From: Corythucha ciliata
Lineage: Eukaryota > Arthropoda > Insecta > Hemiptera > Tingidae
Reading direction: 5' to 3'
Length of the DNA: 64,000 nt
Assembly (NCBI GenBank): GCA_038030265.1
Contig: CM075942.1
Location: forward strand, 52,232,751-52,296,750
The notes under the pieces were generated by a model. It was not told the DNA's origin. It worked only from the letters and a program-made list of their open reading frames with translations, and did no database searches. The position numbers and the translations under genes are program-made. Positions 10,724 to 22,689 of the stretch are shown in pieces. How positions within the stretch are numbered: position 1 is the first letter of the stretch; each line of letters opens with the position of its first letter.

Positions 10724-13490
10724 CACGAACGTGAGGAGGAAGTGAAAAAAAAGGAAACAAAACGGGTAGGATTGTGGGATGATTCTGAGGGGGTTTCTTT
10801 AAATGGGCGAGAGCAACAATAAGGATTCGAAAATGATATCTATAGGTAGGTATTATATGTATATGCTCGTCTATATTATGCAACGACGGACGGTTGCATC
10901 GAAGCCTTATTTTTTTTTTTTTAGTTCAAAAACGTGCTATTTTGTTTTTTATAGCCAGTGGGATGTTATTCTTATGATCAGACGAAATCCATTCACACGT
11001 TAGAGAGCAATGAAAGCCGCACTCATTCCACGGGTGTCTCAGGTACGGGATCCATCGCCAGGTATTGTCATCGGGAGAAGACCTGACGCCTTTCTGAGGC
11101 TAATGGGTGCCTAGTTTGGGCCGGGGTTCTTTAGTAATCGCGACATATATACAACGGCTTGACATCTTGCGCTTACGAGCACAAAGTATCCTTTCGATGT
11201 AATTTCGTAAACCGAGGAGATCTTTCATATCACACAATCAGTTAAGACCGATTTTACTAATTGCGAAATTTGAAAGGTACGCACCCGTACACTTTTTAGA
11301 CTATACAGGGGTGAATAAATAATATAGCCAAGAAACGAAAAAAGGAAATAAGTGTACTCATTCCAAACAAGCAAAGGCTTTTTATTATTCCCCCTCATTC
11401 CTATGGACTCAAGCCAAAAATGCCTTCATAAGGACAATAAATATTGCGCAACCCCCTTACCTCTGTCATAGTTTATAATATAACCGTGCCCTCTTTGGTA
11501 CGGACTTCAAAAGAAAGTATAAGTGAACTTCCTTGAATATCACGGCATATAGTGTAATTCGAGAAACGTATGAAAACACGACGAGATTTCTCTCAGAATA
11601 AGATTAATTTAGATTTTTCCCCCTCTGTCTTATTTAAACGATGCTGAAATAAAATATGCTTGCCATTATTTATCAATAAAGCTCTTAGCGGACCCCCTCC
11701 CCCCCTTACACGAACTAACAAAAGATGTTGCGAATTGACACTTGAAAACGCTCATAATAACGATGTAGGAGGACAATGGGAACCACAACGCCCCGGCGGA
11801 CGCAGACGGGCGGCGTTGAAGGCGTAAAAATTGATGAAACTCAACTATGGGGTACTAAAGGTTAAGAGAAACCCCACCCCTATTCATCACTTTTTCACTG
11901 TCGAAACGAGCTAGCGACCCGAAAACGCGTTTTTCGCACCCGAGCGTCCGCACGTTTGACAACCCGAAAGCGAAGGGATTGCCTCAAAAATTTGGGAATA
12001 ATAGAGCCTTCCGTATAAACTGTGAATGACAGTGTTGGAACGGGGGGGTGGATGAAAATTGATAATTCAGTGGCGCCACAGTGTCAACTTTTTTGCTCAG
12101 TCTAATCAATTGAATGATGAAAGTTCGTACAGTATACAGCGAGGGGGTACTATGACCAATAGTGTCTTCTCCCTCGAATTAAAATCGTTTCTTTTCATTC
12201 TTCTGCACGCGCACGCACGTTAGTAATCAAAATCAGCGAAAGTTCGACAGAAAAAAAAAAAAAAAAAAAAAACACAAACCACCGGGCGTACATAACTTGA
12301 CGCGTTCCACCTTTATTGCAGTATTCTTCCGGACTCAGGGTCCCTGGCGAAGAAGATTTCTGCAGTTCCTGTACATTATTATGGGTAATACTCTGAGCCA
12401 TTAGCCTTTTTTTCTTTTTTTAAAAACCTCTCCAACAATTTATGACACTGGGACCTTTGAAAGGGAAATATCCCCCTTCCCCAAGCTCACTCCTCAACAT
12501 CATCAAGCAACACACCTACCATCGCTAAAAGTGGTCGAATAACGTTTTAGAAAGGCTGCCTATGAAAGATATGAATCAGAACAATTTTTCCGTGCGTAAA
12601 AGCGTAATGTTGCTATCCCCTAAGCCGTTTACGCCGGATATGATTTTTAAATATTTCGTTACTTAATATGAATAATCGACTCGAGAAAAGGAAAGCGTCA
12701 GTGTTAAGAGGTATAGATGTCCAGCGTGTGCTCCGCGTGTCTTCCGGGGCGAGTTGAAAAGGTGGTCGACTGAACGCTTTGGCGTATATATAGGGAAGTT
12801 GAGCTGTCTCCGGTTTATAGGAGCGGTTTTAATTTGCATTTCTCGTTAAAATTTGCTTATAGAAAATCGTCTGATGAACGCATTACAGAACGAATCACCG
12901 TGGTTTGAGTTGATTGCCGCGTTCTCACCATATAAATATATACATAGAAAAAGATCTGTTTGAACAAACATTCAGGGACCATTTATAATTCGACTGTGGT
13001 CATCGTGCGATGCAGAGGGAGGGGTTCCAACCACACTAAACTGTTTGTTCAGTGGGGAAACGAGGAAACAACCGCAGCGGGCGATCGACGCCGCTGGACC
13101 ATATCACTAATGGATGGGGCGTGGGGTCTATAACGTACGAACTAACGGTAGCGCGTGAAAAACATTATGCGCCAGGAGGAAACACGGTGTATAGAAATGT
13201 AAATTAAAATCCTTTGTTGTTGCGAAAAAAAATTAACGATAAAAAATGTTTAAATGGTCAGCAAACTCAGGGGGAAAAGTGCACGAGACCCAGTCACCGT
13301 CATAATGCCCAAAACCAACCCCGACCCGATATAATATTAGGGAATTATTTACTCTCCGCCCCCCGTTGGTTCCATACCATTCCCCCCTCCCCTCACCACC
13401 ACCCCGTGTAGTTGCCCCTGACATAATCAGCTAGGAAGTACATTATATAGGCTCAAATGCTCAAATATACATTAATGGTGAACTTCACCA
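10724..13490. other. Intergenic, no gene seen
   Basis: AT-rich DNA with poly-T and poly-A tracts (about 10911, 12251) and a poly-C run near 11697. There is a TATA-like gtatatatag at about 12784 with no credible ORF behind it. The frames present are short and conflict between strands. Confidence 0.4.
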
Positions 13491-13493
13491 CCT

Positions 13494-13545
13494 CGGCTTA
13501 ACAAGGCCGAACAAGGTTCGGCCAAGTTAAGCCGAACCTTGTTCA
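13494..13545. repeat. Short palindrome
   Basis: The arms cggcttaac-aaggccgaac and gttcggcc-aagttaagccg form a strong hairpin, followed by another copy of gaaccttgttc. It directly precedes the element end at 13555 and may be its own small foldback insertion. Confidence 0.6.
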
Positions 13546-13554
13546 CGTAAAATT

Positions 13555-13800
13555 CCGTTCACAAGCTCTATGTTTTCGTCGTGTGGTGTCTATGCAACCT
13601 ATCAAAATGCTTCGTTTTTCGAGGGAATGGATTTGTTTAGTTGCGTAGACTCCACACATGTACTATTGTATGTCTGGCTCTTTTCACTCAAGTCCAGAGA
13701 GAAGTGACGGATGGACACTTCGGTGTAAACCGGGTGTAAACGCACCTTAAAATTGAGTAAAAGGGCTCGTTCACGATAGGATTGAGAAAAAGCACTGGCG
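13555..13800 (+). mobile_element. Transposon end, same family as 18211-19210
   Basis: It starts ccgttcacaagctctatg and continues through gtgtggtgtctatgcaacct. Both match the inverted right end of the 18211-19210 element (19145-19210). It then reads aaaatgcttcgtttttcgag, which matches the inverse of that element's left end. It is therefore a related MITE-like copy, with its far end not clearly defined; the shared sequence cttttcactcaagtcc continues to about 13700. Confidence 0.6.
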
Positions 13801-16640
13801 CGTTTGGGGCTAAAATTTAGGAAATATATAGGAACTTCATTGTGCGCCATGCTCCCTCTGTTCCCACACCATTTGACTGCGTCGATCACTATACCAATAT
13901 TCGACCGTGCTTCGCACATAACGCTTTCCTGCTCGTTGTTCAATGAGGATTTGCGTTCGAAATTATATAAATTGCTGCTTCCGATGGGCATGCAGCACAC
14001 TATGGAAGGCTGGAGAAACATCATTGAGAATATAAGGTGATTCGTGCCCCTGTACTGGTTGGGAGGGGGCATGCATGGTTGGGCGAGGGGAACACATTCG
14101 GAAAGTCGCTGGTAGCTGTTCCTAGGCTTACATCAGAACTGTTACTGTATACAATGTGGTATATATATATATCCCCAATATGGCCACAGGAAACGGTTCA
14201 AATTGGATGCAAATTGCTGTTACGAAAACACAGAAGAAGAAAATGTACCCCTGCGGAATCTCCTCGTTTACTTCCTTGCCATCGCAGCTTCAGTATTTCA
14301 AGTTTTGCACATTGGAATGTGATCGGCTGCCGTTTTTTCTCAATCATTCTCTCCCCGTCTGTTACTTTTATTTCCATCGACTTCATTGCGTAACCTTTCT
14401 TTTCTTTATTAGGCCACTTTAACAGGAAACTTCCTGTCCACGAAGAAATTGAAATTGCAACATATTTCCCCTTCAACCCTCTCCGTAACACCTAATAACC
14501 CTTTCCATTTCATATCATTTTTTAATTAGCAATAAAATATTTATGGATAGCCTCGCGCACGAACGTGGGCAGTGACGTCCCCTGACCCCCTACCCAATCG
14601 TGCGTTCGAAGTCTAATAAGGTCTCGTTTGTTTTTCCTTTTGATAAATACTTTCATTACTAGTTTTAGTTCGTGCGATAAGTGAAAGTGAACTCTTGTTT
14701 CGGAAAGCCTCGCATACAGCATGTGTCAAGCGTGTTCGCCGTCACGTCACGTCACGCTGTTTTGCCCTGATAAACGAAACACTAGTCTCGTTTGCAAAGT
14801 CTTTTGGTGTAGAGATGATGATACATAAGAATCACTTGTTGAGAAAATTGTTTTGATAAGATGGTGGCGGGCGGGGGCGTCATTACACTGTTTTCACTTC
14901 CGTTATAAGCCATCTGCCACACTCATTAAAACGATGACACGTTACTTTCTTTGTTACGGAACCATTAAAAAAATTAAAGAGATACTTTCATTAACCAATA
15001 TTTTTTTGCTTCATCTCATTATTAACGGTCGGACCCGTCTAGGAAGCTCATCCCTCTTGGAAGCTATTTATGGCACCCTTGAGGATTACTAATTGAGAGT
15101 ACACGTTGCTCGTTCAACGGAGATGATAATTAGTTATTAGATCTAGTCAGGAAGTACGTGAACCCAGCGAGAGAGAGAGAGAGTGAGTGAGAGAGACTCG
15201 TAGAGATTTTTTTTTAGGTGAAAGAAAGCCCCCGCAGGGGGAGAAGGGGAAATACAAACTCGTTCACATAAAAGTTATGCAACGAGCTCGAATAGATTGT
15301 GTTTTGCTTTGTTTATGTTCGATGTTGAATTTCAATGACTCTCGACCCGAGAAAGTGAAACAAATACGCCGTAAATTGGTCAGGAACGCAAAGCCACTCC
15401 ATTCGTCTGACCCCCTCAGACTCAATTTTAACGGACCCATCACTCTTCTAGACTTGCAAAGAAAGAAAATACGCCGGAAAATGCCTCAAAACCTTGGATT
15501 TGAGTAATCCAAGGCATCCCTCTTTGCGTTGTCTGTTTATCCAGCTCAATAAAAATTGTCTAATTTTGTGGGCGTGGTGAGGCTGGGAACCTAATAAACG
15601 AGGAATGTCTTATAGGCAGAGGGAGGAACTTTCTCTGCGCGCGGCTCGCATGATGCGGGCTCTGTTCGGTCGACCTCAAGAAAAAAACGCAAGGACGTTT
15701 CCTCCCGGCTCTATTGAACCGTTAATATTTTTCTGTTTGTTTTCATGATTTCCCCTTCACCTTGCACTCTCCTTTTCAAACGTGTAGGTTCATAATTTAA
15801 CGATTGTAATGACCCCCCTTCCACCACCATCTATCACAGTCTTTCCACGCGGTTTCGCAAGGTGTTTTCAGCCCTCGTGAATGCAGCAACTTTGGCATAC
15901 AATTGATCCACCGTTCGAGCGAAATTAGCCGTGTTCAGAGGATGAACAAAAAGATATTGTTGAACTTTTAAAGAAGGGCCGTCATTCAATGTGAAAACCC
16001 AACAGCAATATCATCATTATTTAGGAGGCGCGGTGAAAGGATCGCTTACTGTATTTTTCTATTATCGTTTAATTACCATTAAAGTTTCGTTATTTTGTTG
16101 TTTAAAAAAGAGCAGTCACGTTGTTCCCTGTGTTCTGAAATTTATTCCTCAGTTGTGCCGGCGCGGCGGGGGACGGGGTTCACGCAAAGGCTCATCGCCC
16201 ATCTTAGGGCTAATAGCACGATGTTTCGGGGGAAATGTGTGGATGGTGCGGTTATGTTTCAGGGTCCGTGAGATGTCCGTTCACACGGTTAGGCCATGGA
16301 TGTAGCTAGCTCTAGACAGAAGGGCGGGTAGCATTATTCCCCTGAGCCATCCTCAAGCGTATTCGTTTCAACAATAAACTCGTCGGATAGCGACATTGGG
16401 CGGGGGTTATGGGTTTCATCAAGCTTGGAGTGCTCGGTTATCTAAAAACAAACATACCTAAACTTAAATATTCAATGAAATTAAGCAGGGAACAAATGGC
16501 TCGAAGGTCACATTTCCAAGGATACTCGGCCATGGAACTTCCAATTTCCTGCGTATTCGTCAGGCTCTGCAGCACTCTGTTGAGGTTGACTAGACTGTTG
16601 GATCCGCCATCACGAAAAAAGCCCAAAAACTCGCAATTTT
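13801..16640. other. Intergenic, no gene seen
   Basis: This contains a (GA)n microsatellite at about 15170-15200, a short cgtcacgtcacgtcacg run at about 14741, and several overlapping chance-length frames on both strands (for example 13602-14072 minus against 13804-14040 plus). Nothing here has splice or family support. Confidence 0.4.
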
Positions 16641-17200
16641 GCTCGATCTAAGGCCGTGAATTTACAATGTCACTTGAATTAACACCCGAAAACCCCTAAA
16701 CTTGTAATTATCGTCAAATTAGGACCTTAATTTGCAAAATCGCAAAAAATATGTACCTCTTATGTTGCAATTACAGGGCAATTCGTATGGGTATGGGCAC
16801 AGTCGGGGCCGGCCAGCCCATGGCACGACGTCTAAAACAATAATGGCCCTGGAAATTGCACTTTCAGTCAAATTAGGACCTAAAACTTTACCTTTCTCGA
16901 AAATCTACCAAGAAATAATCCAATTTTTCAGCAATATAACTTGCAGTTTCGCTAAAATCAAGACCTGAGACTGTCATTTTCGCATAAATTAGATCCGAAA
17001 CTTCTGATTTCGTGAGTAATCGTCACCTGAGTTGCGACCGGCTAGCCTGGGTCCTCCAGCCCTGCCCCAACAGAAATGACCTCAAAACTGTAATTTTTCT
17101 TTAATTAAGGCCCTAAACTAGCCAAAATTAAGACCCAAAGCTGTCAATTTCACGGATATTGATTGTTTCTTTTGGCAAATGTTCAGCTTTGTTGCTAATC
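16640..17200. repeat. Degenerate ~32-36-nt tandem repeat, family B
   Basis: Units resemble 'cgaaacttgcaatttcgc-aaaattaagac', with phrases such as cctaaactt, aaattaggacc, gcaatttt and aagacctgaaact. They are punctuated by GC-rich spacers (gtcggggccggccagccc at about 16802, gcgaccggctagcctggg at about 17033). The same unit and spacer style occurs at 42060-43330. No coding frame is credible. Confidence 0.6.
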
Positions 17201-18210
17201 AACCAGTTTGAAGGGGTAATTTTCGACGGTAGCTTGTTTAGAACAAAGACCTGTTGAAGAAGGGTGGGCAGCTCCATCCTTGCCCCTTCCCGGTTTCTAG
17301 ACTATGCCAACAAAGGGAGTATTACAGATGCCATTTCATGAAAGGACCCACGGAGCTCGGTCTCAAAATAACTTTGTAACAATAAATGTCGATAAAGTGC
17401 AGCCCTTTATTTAAAACAATTACGCAACTCATTAAGAGAGTAATTTGGCTTGTTTTAACTCCGTAAACCTTCACGATTGAATACCAGTTCTGAAGTGTTC
17501 GGTGTTGCTATAAAGCCAAGTGTGACATCTGAGAAAACTTTCTTCCTCGCGTTCTGACACCTAGGTATATCTTTTAGATTAAATTTAAAGATAAAACAGC
17601 GTAAGTTGGGCTTAAAAGCCGGAGTCTTACATAAAAATTACCCGGTGACAATCACTGTCTTACTCCCGGGCGTGCTTCTTTATATTAAGGAATTATTTTA
17701 ACGTTATTAGATAACCGAGTTTTTTAGAGTGCTCTTAACGTTAATTCCATTTGCGATCGATTAAAAAACGGTTGGGGTTACGAAAGTTTTAGATGATCCA
17801 CTCATTAACTGGGTTCCAAATGTCGCAACGGATGAGCTATGAAGGCCCAGCAGCCTGGGAAATGAGAAAAGCCCCCCCCCCCCCCGCAACCATCATTAGT
17901 TAAAAACTTATCGAAAGATTTAATTTTGAGTTTGTAGAAAGCTTTCTTATTACATATCACGACGATTACATTGACTGTGCAATAAAATGAAATTACATGT
18001 TTTTAAACGTTGCACTTCGTGTCAAAATTGCATTAAAGCGCCCCCTTTTTAGTGTGAGTGCTACGTGTGTTTCTATTCGTTTTTTCGCATGCAATGACCT
18101 ATTTGTTTGTTGTTTTGTGTATTTCCTGCCCCACAGGATGGAATACAAGGCAATTTTAATGGCAGAATTGGGTAGGTAGGGCTTATATACGCAAAATAAA
18201 ACAATTAAGG
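17201..18210. other. Intergenic, no gene seen
   Basis: AT-rich sequence with a C homopolymer at about 17873-17885 and a short open frame at 17997-18179 of chance length. No gene or RNA is recognised. Confidence 0.4.
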
Positions 18211-18379
18211 CCCGTTCACAAGCTCTATGATTGCGTAAAATGAAGCTCTAAAATTCCCTCGAAAAATGAAGCATTTTTACAGGTAAATTTTGATTATATC
18301 GTGAATGTTAAATGATTTAGGTGATTAATTAATTATTTGAGTTTAACATTCTTTTATTTTATTTAAATATGCCAACTAG

Positions 18380-18408
18380 TTTCGGGGTAAATGCACCCCA
18401 TTTTCAAG
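18380..18408 (-). ncRNA. Degenerate hammerhead-like core
   Basis: The minus strand reads TTGAAAA, then a 5-bp stem GGGGT/ACCCC with a GCATTT loop, then GAAAC. This is the spacing of a hammerhead core, but the first box departs from CUGANGA at two positions. It resembles the terminal sequence of Penelope-like elements and is probably a decayed fragment without activity. Confidence 0.3.
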
Positions 18409-18520
18409 GCATCCGTATAGGTCGCAAAACAAATCTCCCCGTCACATGTCAATGAAACACACATCCAACAATCCTGTTGATAGGCAGGTATCCAGGAAAC
18501 TTGTCTCTTCACTCAAGTTT

Positions 18521-18935
18521 AGTGTAGTGCAGGGCAGGGCAGGGGCAAGCTGGGGCAGCTGGGTGTAGGAGTGGGCAGGAGAATTTTCACGGGAACGCTT
18601 TCTCTTTCAGTGCAGGCTGGTGAAAATTCATAACAGTCGTGTTAACTTCTCTTTTTCTCGGTAAACAGATAAGACGGAGGCTCACCGGACACCGGCATAC
18701 AACATAAATATAGTTTTGATTGACTCAAATTGAAGAAGTTTATTCAAATTACTACTACCGGCCTAAACGCCGAGATTGAGTGAAGTGAACAAGAATGAGA
18801 AGGAAAGAAGGTAACGGGACTGTTACATTTATCAAAAAAGTTGGAGTAACTTGGGGCAGGCTGGTGCAGCACAGAATTCATCGCGAACGCCCTACACTCG
18901 CTACACCAGCTTGCCCAAGCCTGCACTCATTTCTC
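18521..18935. mobile_element. Foldback with GC-rich arms
   Basis: The left arm (about 18525-18620: gtgcagggcagg, gggcaagctgg, gtgcaggctgg) is matched by an inverted right arm (about 18850-18930: ccagcttgcccaagcctgc, ggcaggctggtgcag). The arms are imperfect and contain internal direct repeats of gggcag/ctggtg type, continuing into gtgcaccctggtgcgcccc at about 18970. It is non-coding. Confidence 0.55.
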
Positions 18936-19008
18936 GGGAAAAGCTTTTAGGGTGCTCTGGTGCGCACTAGTGCACCCTGGTGCGCCCCAGAGCAGGTTCG
19001 CGAACAGA

Positions 19009-19145
19009 CCAGGGGCCCTAGTTAGAGTTGTCGGGAAATAATCCCGCAAGCGGTATCCAAGGACGCTTCATCAGAAATAGTATTATCTCGCCATAGCAAC
19101 CACCTCACGTGAGTTTTTCCCGACAACTCGGAATAAGGCCCCTGG
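19009..19145. mobile_element. 137-bp MITE, nested
   Basis: The termini ccaggggccctagtt and its imperfect inverse (aataaggcccctgg) are followed by a second matching block gttgtcgggaaa / tttcccgacaac. The palindrome extends 3 bp further outward (aga/tct). It has inserted into the right part of the 18211-19210 element. Confidence 0.75.
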
Positions 19146-19215
19146 TCTCTTCACTCATTTTTATAGGTTGCATAGACACCACACAACACAAACATAGAGC
19201 TTGTGAACGGATCAG

Positions 19216-20520
19216 ATGAGTGTCACTGAACCCATGAATGTTTTCAATAATTGTTTTTTAGTTACCACGATTTTAATTTTGCTATTCGTTAACTATTTCG
19301 ACGCTAGGAACCTCAAGCGGCGATTCAGAAACTCTTCGTCTCTTTTAAAACATAAGCACGCGAAACAACGGTTCAAACACCGGCCGTCGCCCCGCCATCA
19401 TCGACCAAACACCACCACCGAGCGAGCCTTTGGTTTTAAAAATCACGTTTTAGTCGTCCCAACCCCAGCGAGTTATCCATGGGTCGCGTCCCTTCAAAAA
19501 GAGGGGTTCCACCGCGATGAGCACGTCTGGCGTCACAAATGCACGACGAGTATATTGAACGACCGTTGGACAGTGACGGCGTGTCACTGCGTCGCTTATC
19601 GAAGCGACGGTGGTGGCCTACTGATCGCCTACTATCCGGGGGATCATCGCGTCGTTGCGGGGACGGCCCGTCTAGGGATTGAACCAACGAAATATGTCAG
19701 AGTTAGGCGCGTTGAAATGTTCACTTATTCGACTCATTGCTGGAAGGATAACATGTATCAGTCGAACTACGGCGGTGTTAAGCTGAAAGAACTTTTAAAG
19801 TTCTCGCAATTCATCAAACCCATGGAGTATGTCTCTCAGGACCGTAAGCGCATAACAAAGGCTTTGCACAGATTACAAAAAAATAAATCAATTTGCCACG
19901 TAAGATTTTTCTACCAGTTCTCTCCTCCCCCTCACTCTTACCAAATTTTACCTTCGCGCTCCTGTTCTTTTCCCATAAGGTAGTCGGGTGGGGCTTGACC
20001 TACATCAACCGCACCGATCTTCTCAGTATGAACAGTCACGTGTCCGCGGATCAGTACTCAATTGCCGTACAGCAAAAAAGTGATCATTACTGCGACGACA
20101 CTCTCTGTCGCCGTCATCCGATTTTTTGCGACAGCGGTCGGTCGCAATCGCGAAGTGAACTGTGTGCCATACCGCTCAAAACCGACTCGTCGTATTTCCC
20201 CACGTCGGGTACACGCTGCCTCTTTCAACCTTCGTGGCCACTGTTTTTAATTATGTTTTTTGTTTCTTTTCAAAACAGGTAGCTGTCTCGTATGTGGTCA
20301 ATACTCGTTCGGCATTCTTTCCTGGGTATACGGAAGCGATTTGGACTCACCCGCCGTCTATTTTTTCTCTCGTTTCGACAAGCCGTTCAATTTTACAGAA
20401 AGAGCGACTGTTCGAGACATGGGTCTTGAAACTCGAAGCAACGCAGACTTCGGCTACGCGCCGGATATTTTTAATTTGTCTTTTATTTACTGGTTTCTAT
20501 CAATGTCAATAAACACGTAA
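19216..20520 (+). CDS. Secreted trypsin-fold serine protease homologue, catalytic triad broken
   Basis: A 384-aa protein from three exons: 19216-19899, 19980-20208 and 20279-20520, with introns of 79 and 70 nt in phases 0 and 1. A hydrophobic N-terminal segment (LVTTILILLFVNYF) suggests a signal peptide. Met7 (19234) would place it closer to the N-terminus. After a basic linker the S1 fold appears: YPWVASL, then DRWTVTACHC with the catalytic His (residue 124) kept. The site of the catalytic Asp reads SNYGGVKL (Tyr at the Asp position). VVGWG opens exon 2. Where active enzymes have GDSGGPL, this protein has PTSGSCL: Ser304 is kept, but the oxyanion Gly and the salt-bridge Asp are lost. FGILSWVYG and AVYFF follow as in the family. 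Loss of the Asp and the GDSGG motif predicts no proteolysis, so a regulatory or binding role is likely. An AATAAA (20508-20513) overlaps the last codons. A transposon end lies just upstream. Confidence 0.85.
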
Positions 20521-21980
20521 CGTAAAAAGCACTCCTTCCCCTCAGACAAATGAATGAATCTTCAACAAACCATTCAACCTTAAAAATTACTTTCTATAAT
20601 GCTCACTCTTCCCGAGGTCAAATTTATTTAACTCTTCGATAACAATCGGCCTAATGATTGTAAACTTAAATAAGGGAAAATGAAGGGCACGAGACAAACG
20701 TTCATAATTACTTTAAAAACAGTTTCAGTAAATAACCGCTCCGTTTAGGAGTTTCTGGTAATTAAAATTTTGAAATGTTTCTTTCCCAATAACTGCGCAA
20801 ACAAAATGTTACGCATTCTACTCGCTTCGCCCTTCAATGTTTACTTTCCAGGGGGAGGTTTTTGTACATTTAGTGCCCTCTAATTTAGTTTAGCTTTAAT
20901 TATGAAAACGGTCAAAAGACAAACTTGAAAGTCGAGGGGTCGAAATCGTAAAGAGCGGAAATTAGGTGAAGCTGAAACCCTTAGTTTTTGGAAGGAGTCA
21001 CATTCACCCCCACCCCTCCACCTCACAACAACTGACCATCACTCGCGCACTAGACGGTCCTTGCAGCGTTTTCATTAAATTGGAGTTAGTAAATTTGAAA
21101 AAGGAAGTTTCTTCAATCGCCAGAGGACAGCACCTGTCCGAGTGGTCCAAGGAGTGCAAGACAAAAACTTGGCGACTTCAACGGAAATTACCTGAAATGT
21201 GCCTATATTCCCTAGTAGAATGGCGTCACCTCATTACGCAGCATCATTTTGTACAGATAGAATCGAGAAAAATCAAGAAAATTTGCGTCAAACGAAAATG
21301 CGGCCGCATCATATCGTACCTTCAAGGCTTAAGAGTCATGCGGGTTCTTGCATACATCCTTCAGGTTTTTCGGAACGTTCGCTTGGAACGTTAAAACTGA
21401 CTATGTGGGAGTGTTTGTACAATATTATAGATAGAATTATTGCTGAATCATTGTTAATCACGCATACGACCATTTTTTCGAGTCGCAAATGGGACCAGTG
21501 CTGCGAAGGGGGGGAAGTGGGTCGCTGTGGCCTCTTAACACGTATTGAAAACGGGGGGGGGGGGGGGGGTTGAATTTAAATAAATCAGGTGTGGTCCTGA
21601 GGACTTCACATCTTCGTCCAGCTCTAATGGAGCACAACTTGTTCCTTTAACACCCCAACAATTGATCAGTTCATTCAACAACCTCTTACACACCCCCTCA
21701 CGCCCAAATACAGGCCTGTTTTGAAGTTTTGTCAAGTGCTTACGATGCCTGAAAAAAAAAAAGGTGATTCGGATGACAGGAAGAAGGCGATGTTTATGTT
21801 GCAGGCAAACACTTTTGATTCCATTATGGTTTGCGTTTAAAGCTCATTGAATACTAAAAACCTGCAAAGCGGCTAATCAAAGCCGGCTGCCTCTTCCCCT
21901 CGAGGCCACAACGCTCACAACAGGTGAGGTATTTTAATTAAAGAAGTAAATTAATTAACTGATTTTACCCGGACGACACT
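20521..21980. other. Intergenic, no gene seen
   Basis: This contains a 17-base G run (21553-21569). Two overlapping plus-strand frames (20966-21394 and 21199-21573) are Lys/Arg-rich and of chance length. No acceptor or donor context supports an exon. Confidence 0.4.
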
Positions 21981-22028
21981 GGACTCTGGAGACAGGGGTT
22001 GCGGGTTCAAATCCCGTCGGGGAGTCCA
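21981..22028 (+). pseudogene. tRNA-like 3' half with B box
   Basis: A T-arm (gcggg / ttcaaat / cccgt) contains the B-box form GGTTCAAATCC, and the 3' end reads gggagtcca. The nearby ggactct can pair with ggagtcc, but only 48 nt separate the ends. No D-arm or A box is present, so this is not a complete tRNA. It is probably a truncated tRNA or tRNA-derived SINE remnant. Confidence 0.5.
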
Positions 22029-22215
22029 TTTTTTCTCGAAGCTGGAATTGTGTTAGGCTCGGTTCTCACATACGCGGTTTCCCGAAGCTTGGTTGCTACG
22101 CGGCGCGATCGCGGAGGGTGTTGGACTGGGTAATTTTGTACACAGCCTCCAACATATGGATGCCACAATCCTAATCAAAAAAGGAAATTTCAACAGAAGA
22201 ATTAAACACATTGGC

Positions 22216-22380
22216 AGCTCGTCCTCTGATAAACAATCATCCTGTCCCTCTCCTTGTGTAGTTATGGCAACACGATTCTTATATTGAAACTCCATCCCTC
22301 TCATCCACTTGGGAATTTACTGATTGCCATTCTTTATCAGCAGTGATGAGCAATCCGGTTCTTTTATATGTATATCGTTG
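22216..22380 (+). mobile_element. hAT-type MITE, 5'-truncated copy
   Basis: It matches the right two thirds of the complete element at 33688-33908: ctgataaacaatc, ctgtccctctccttgtgta, ggcaaca, gaaactccatccctctcatc and catcagcagtgatgagcaatc-type sequence ending tatatcgttg at 22380. The left terminus is missing. Confidence 0.75.
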
Positions 22381-22689
22381 ATTCCAACCAACGACCCAGC
22401 TGCGCCTCGTGAGCCCAGGGGCGTTGGTACGGGGGGGGGGATATGGGGGATAGATCCCCCTCCCCCCCAGAGCCTAAAGTATACGAACGAAGGAGCACTA
22501 GTACCATAACGAAGAGCCCCATAAAATCTCTATGAGCGTTTCACGTTGAAGTTAGGTTTAGCCGATTTTCTGGACTTGAAGCAGCCCGAAAAGATCCGAG
22601 TACGTCCAGCTTTTTCCATGAACTTCAGACCCAACGCAGTAGTGTACCAAAGTACAGGGGGGGGGGGGTCACCACGGACCCTCTATCAG

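Larger units (their letters stand above)
18211..19210. mobile_element. ~1-kb TIR element with nested insertions
   Basis: The termini are an inverted pair, cccgttcacaagctctatg (18211-18229) and catagagcttgtgaacgg (19193-19210). Inside are a Penelope-like terminal fragment (18360-18425), a palindromic GC-rich block (18521-18935) and a MITE at 19009-19145. The right terminus lies 5 bp before the ATG of the protease-like gene at 19216. No transposase frame is present and no target duplication is evident. Confidence 0.65.

Noticed and set aside
13602..14072. 156-codon minus-strand frame
   Set aside because: It starts in a transposon end (13555-13800) and conflicts with a plus-strand frame; no family resemblance.
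20966..21573. Overlapping 142- and 124-codon plus-strand frames as a gene
   Set aside because: Lengths are within chance for six frames of 64 kb; composition is Lys/Arg biased from AT-rich DNA; no splice sites or domain.
21953..22028. Functional tRNA gene, possibly intron-containing
   Set aside because: There is a good B box and T-arm, but no A box, D-arm or matching 5' acceptor at tRNA distance.
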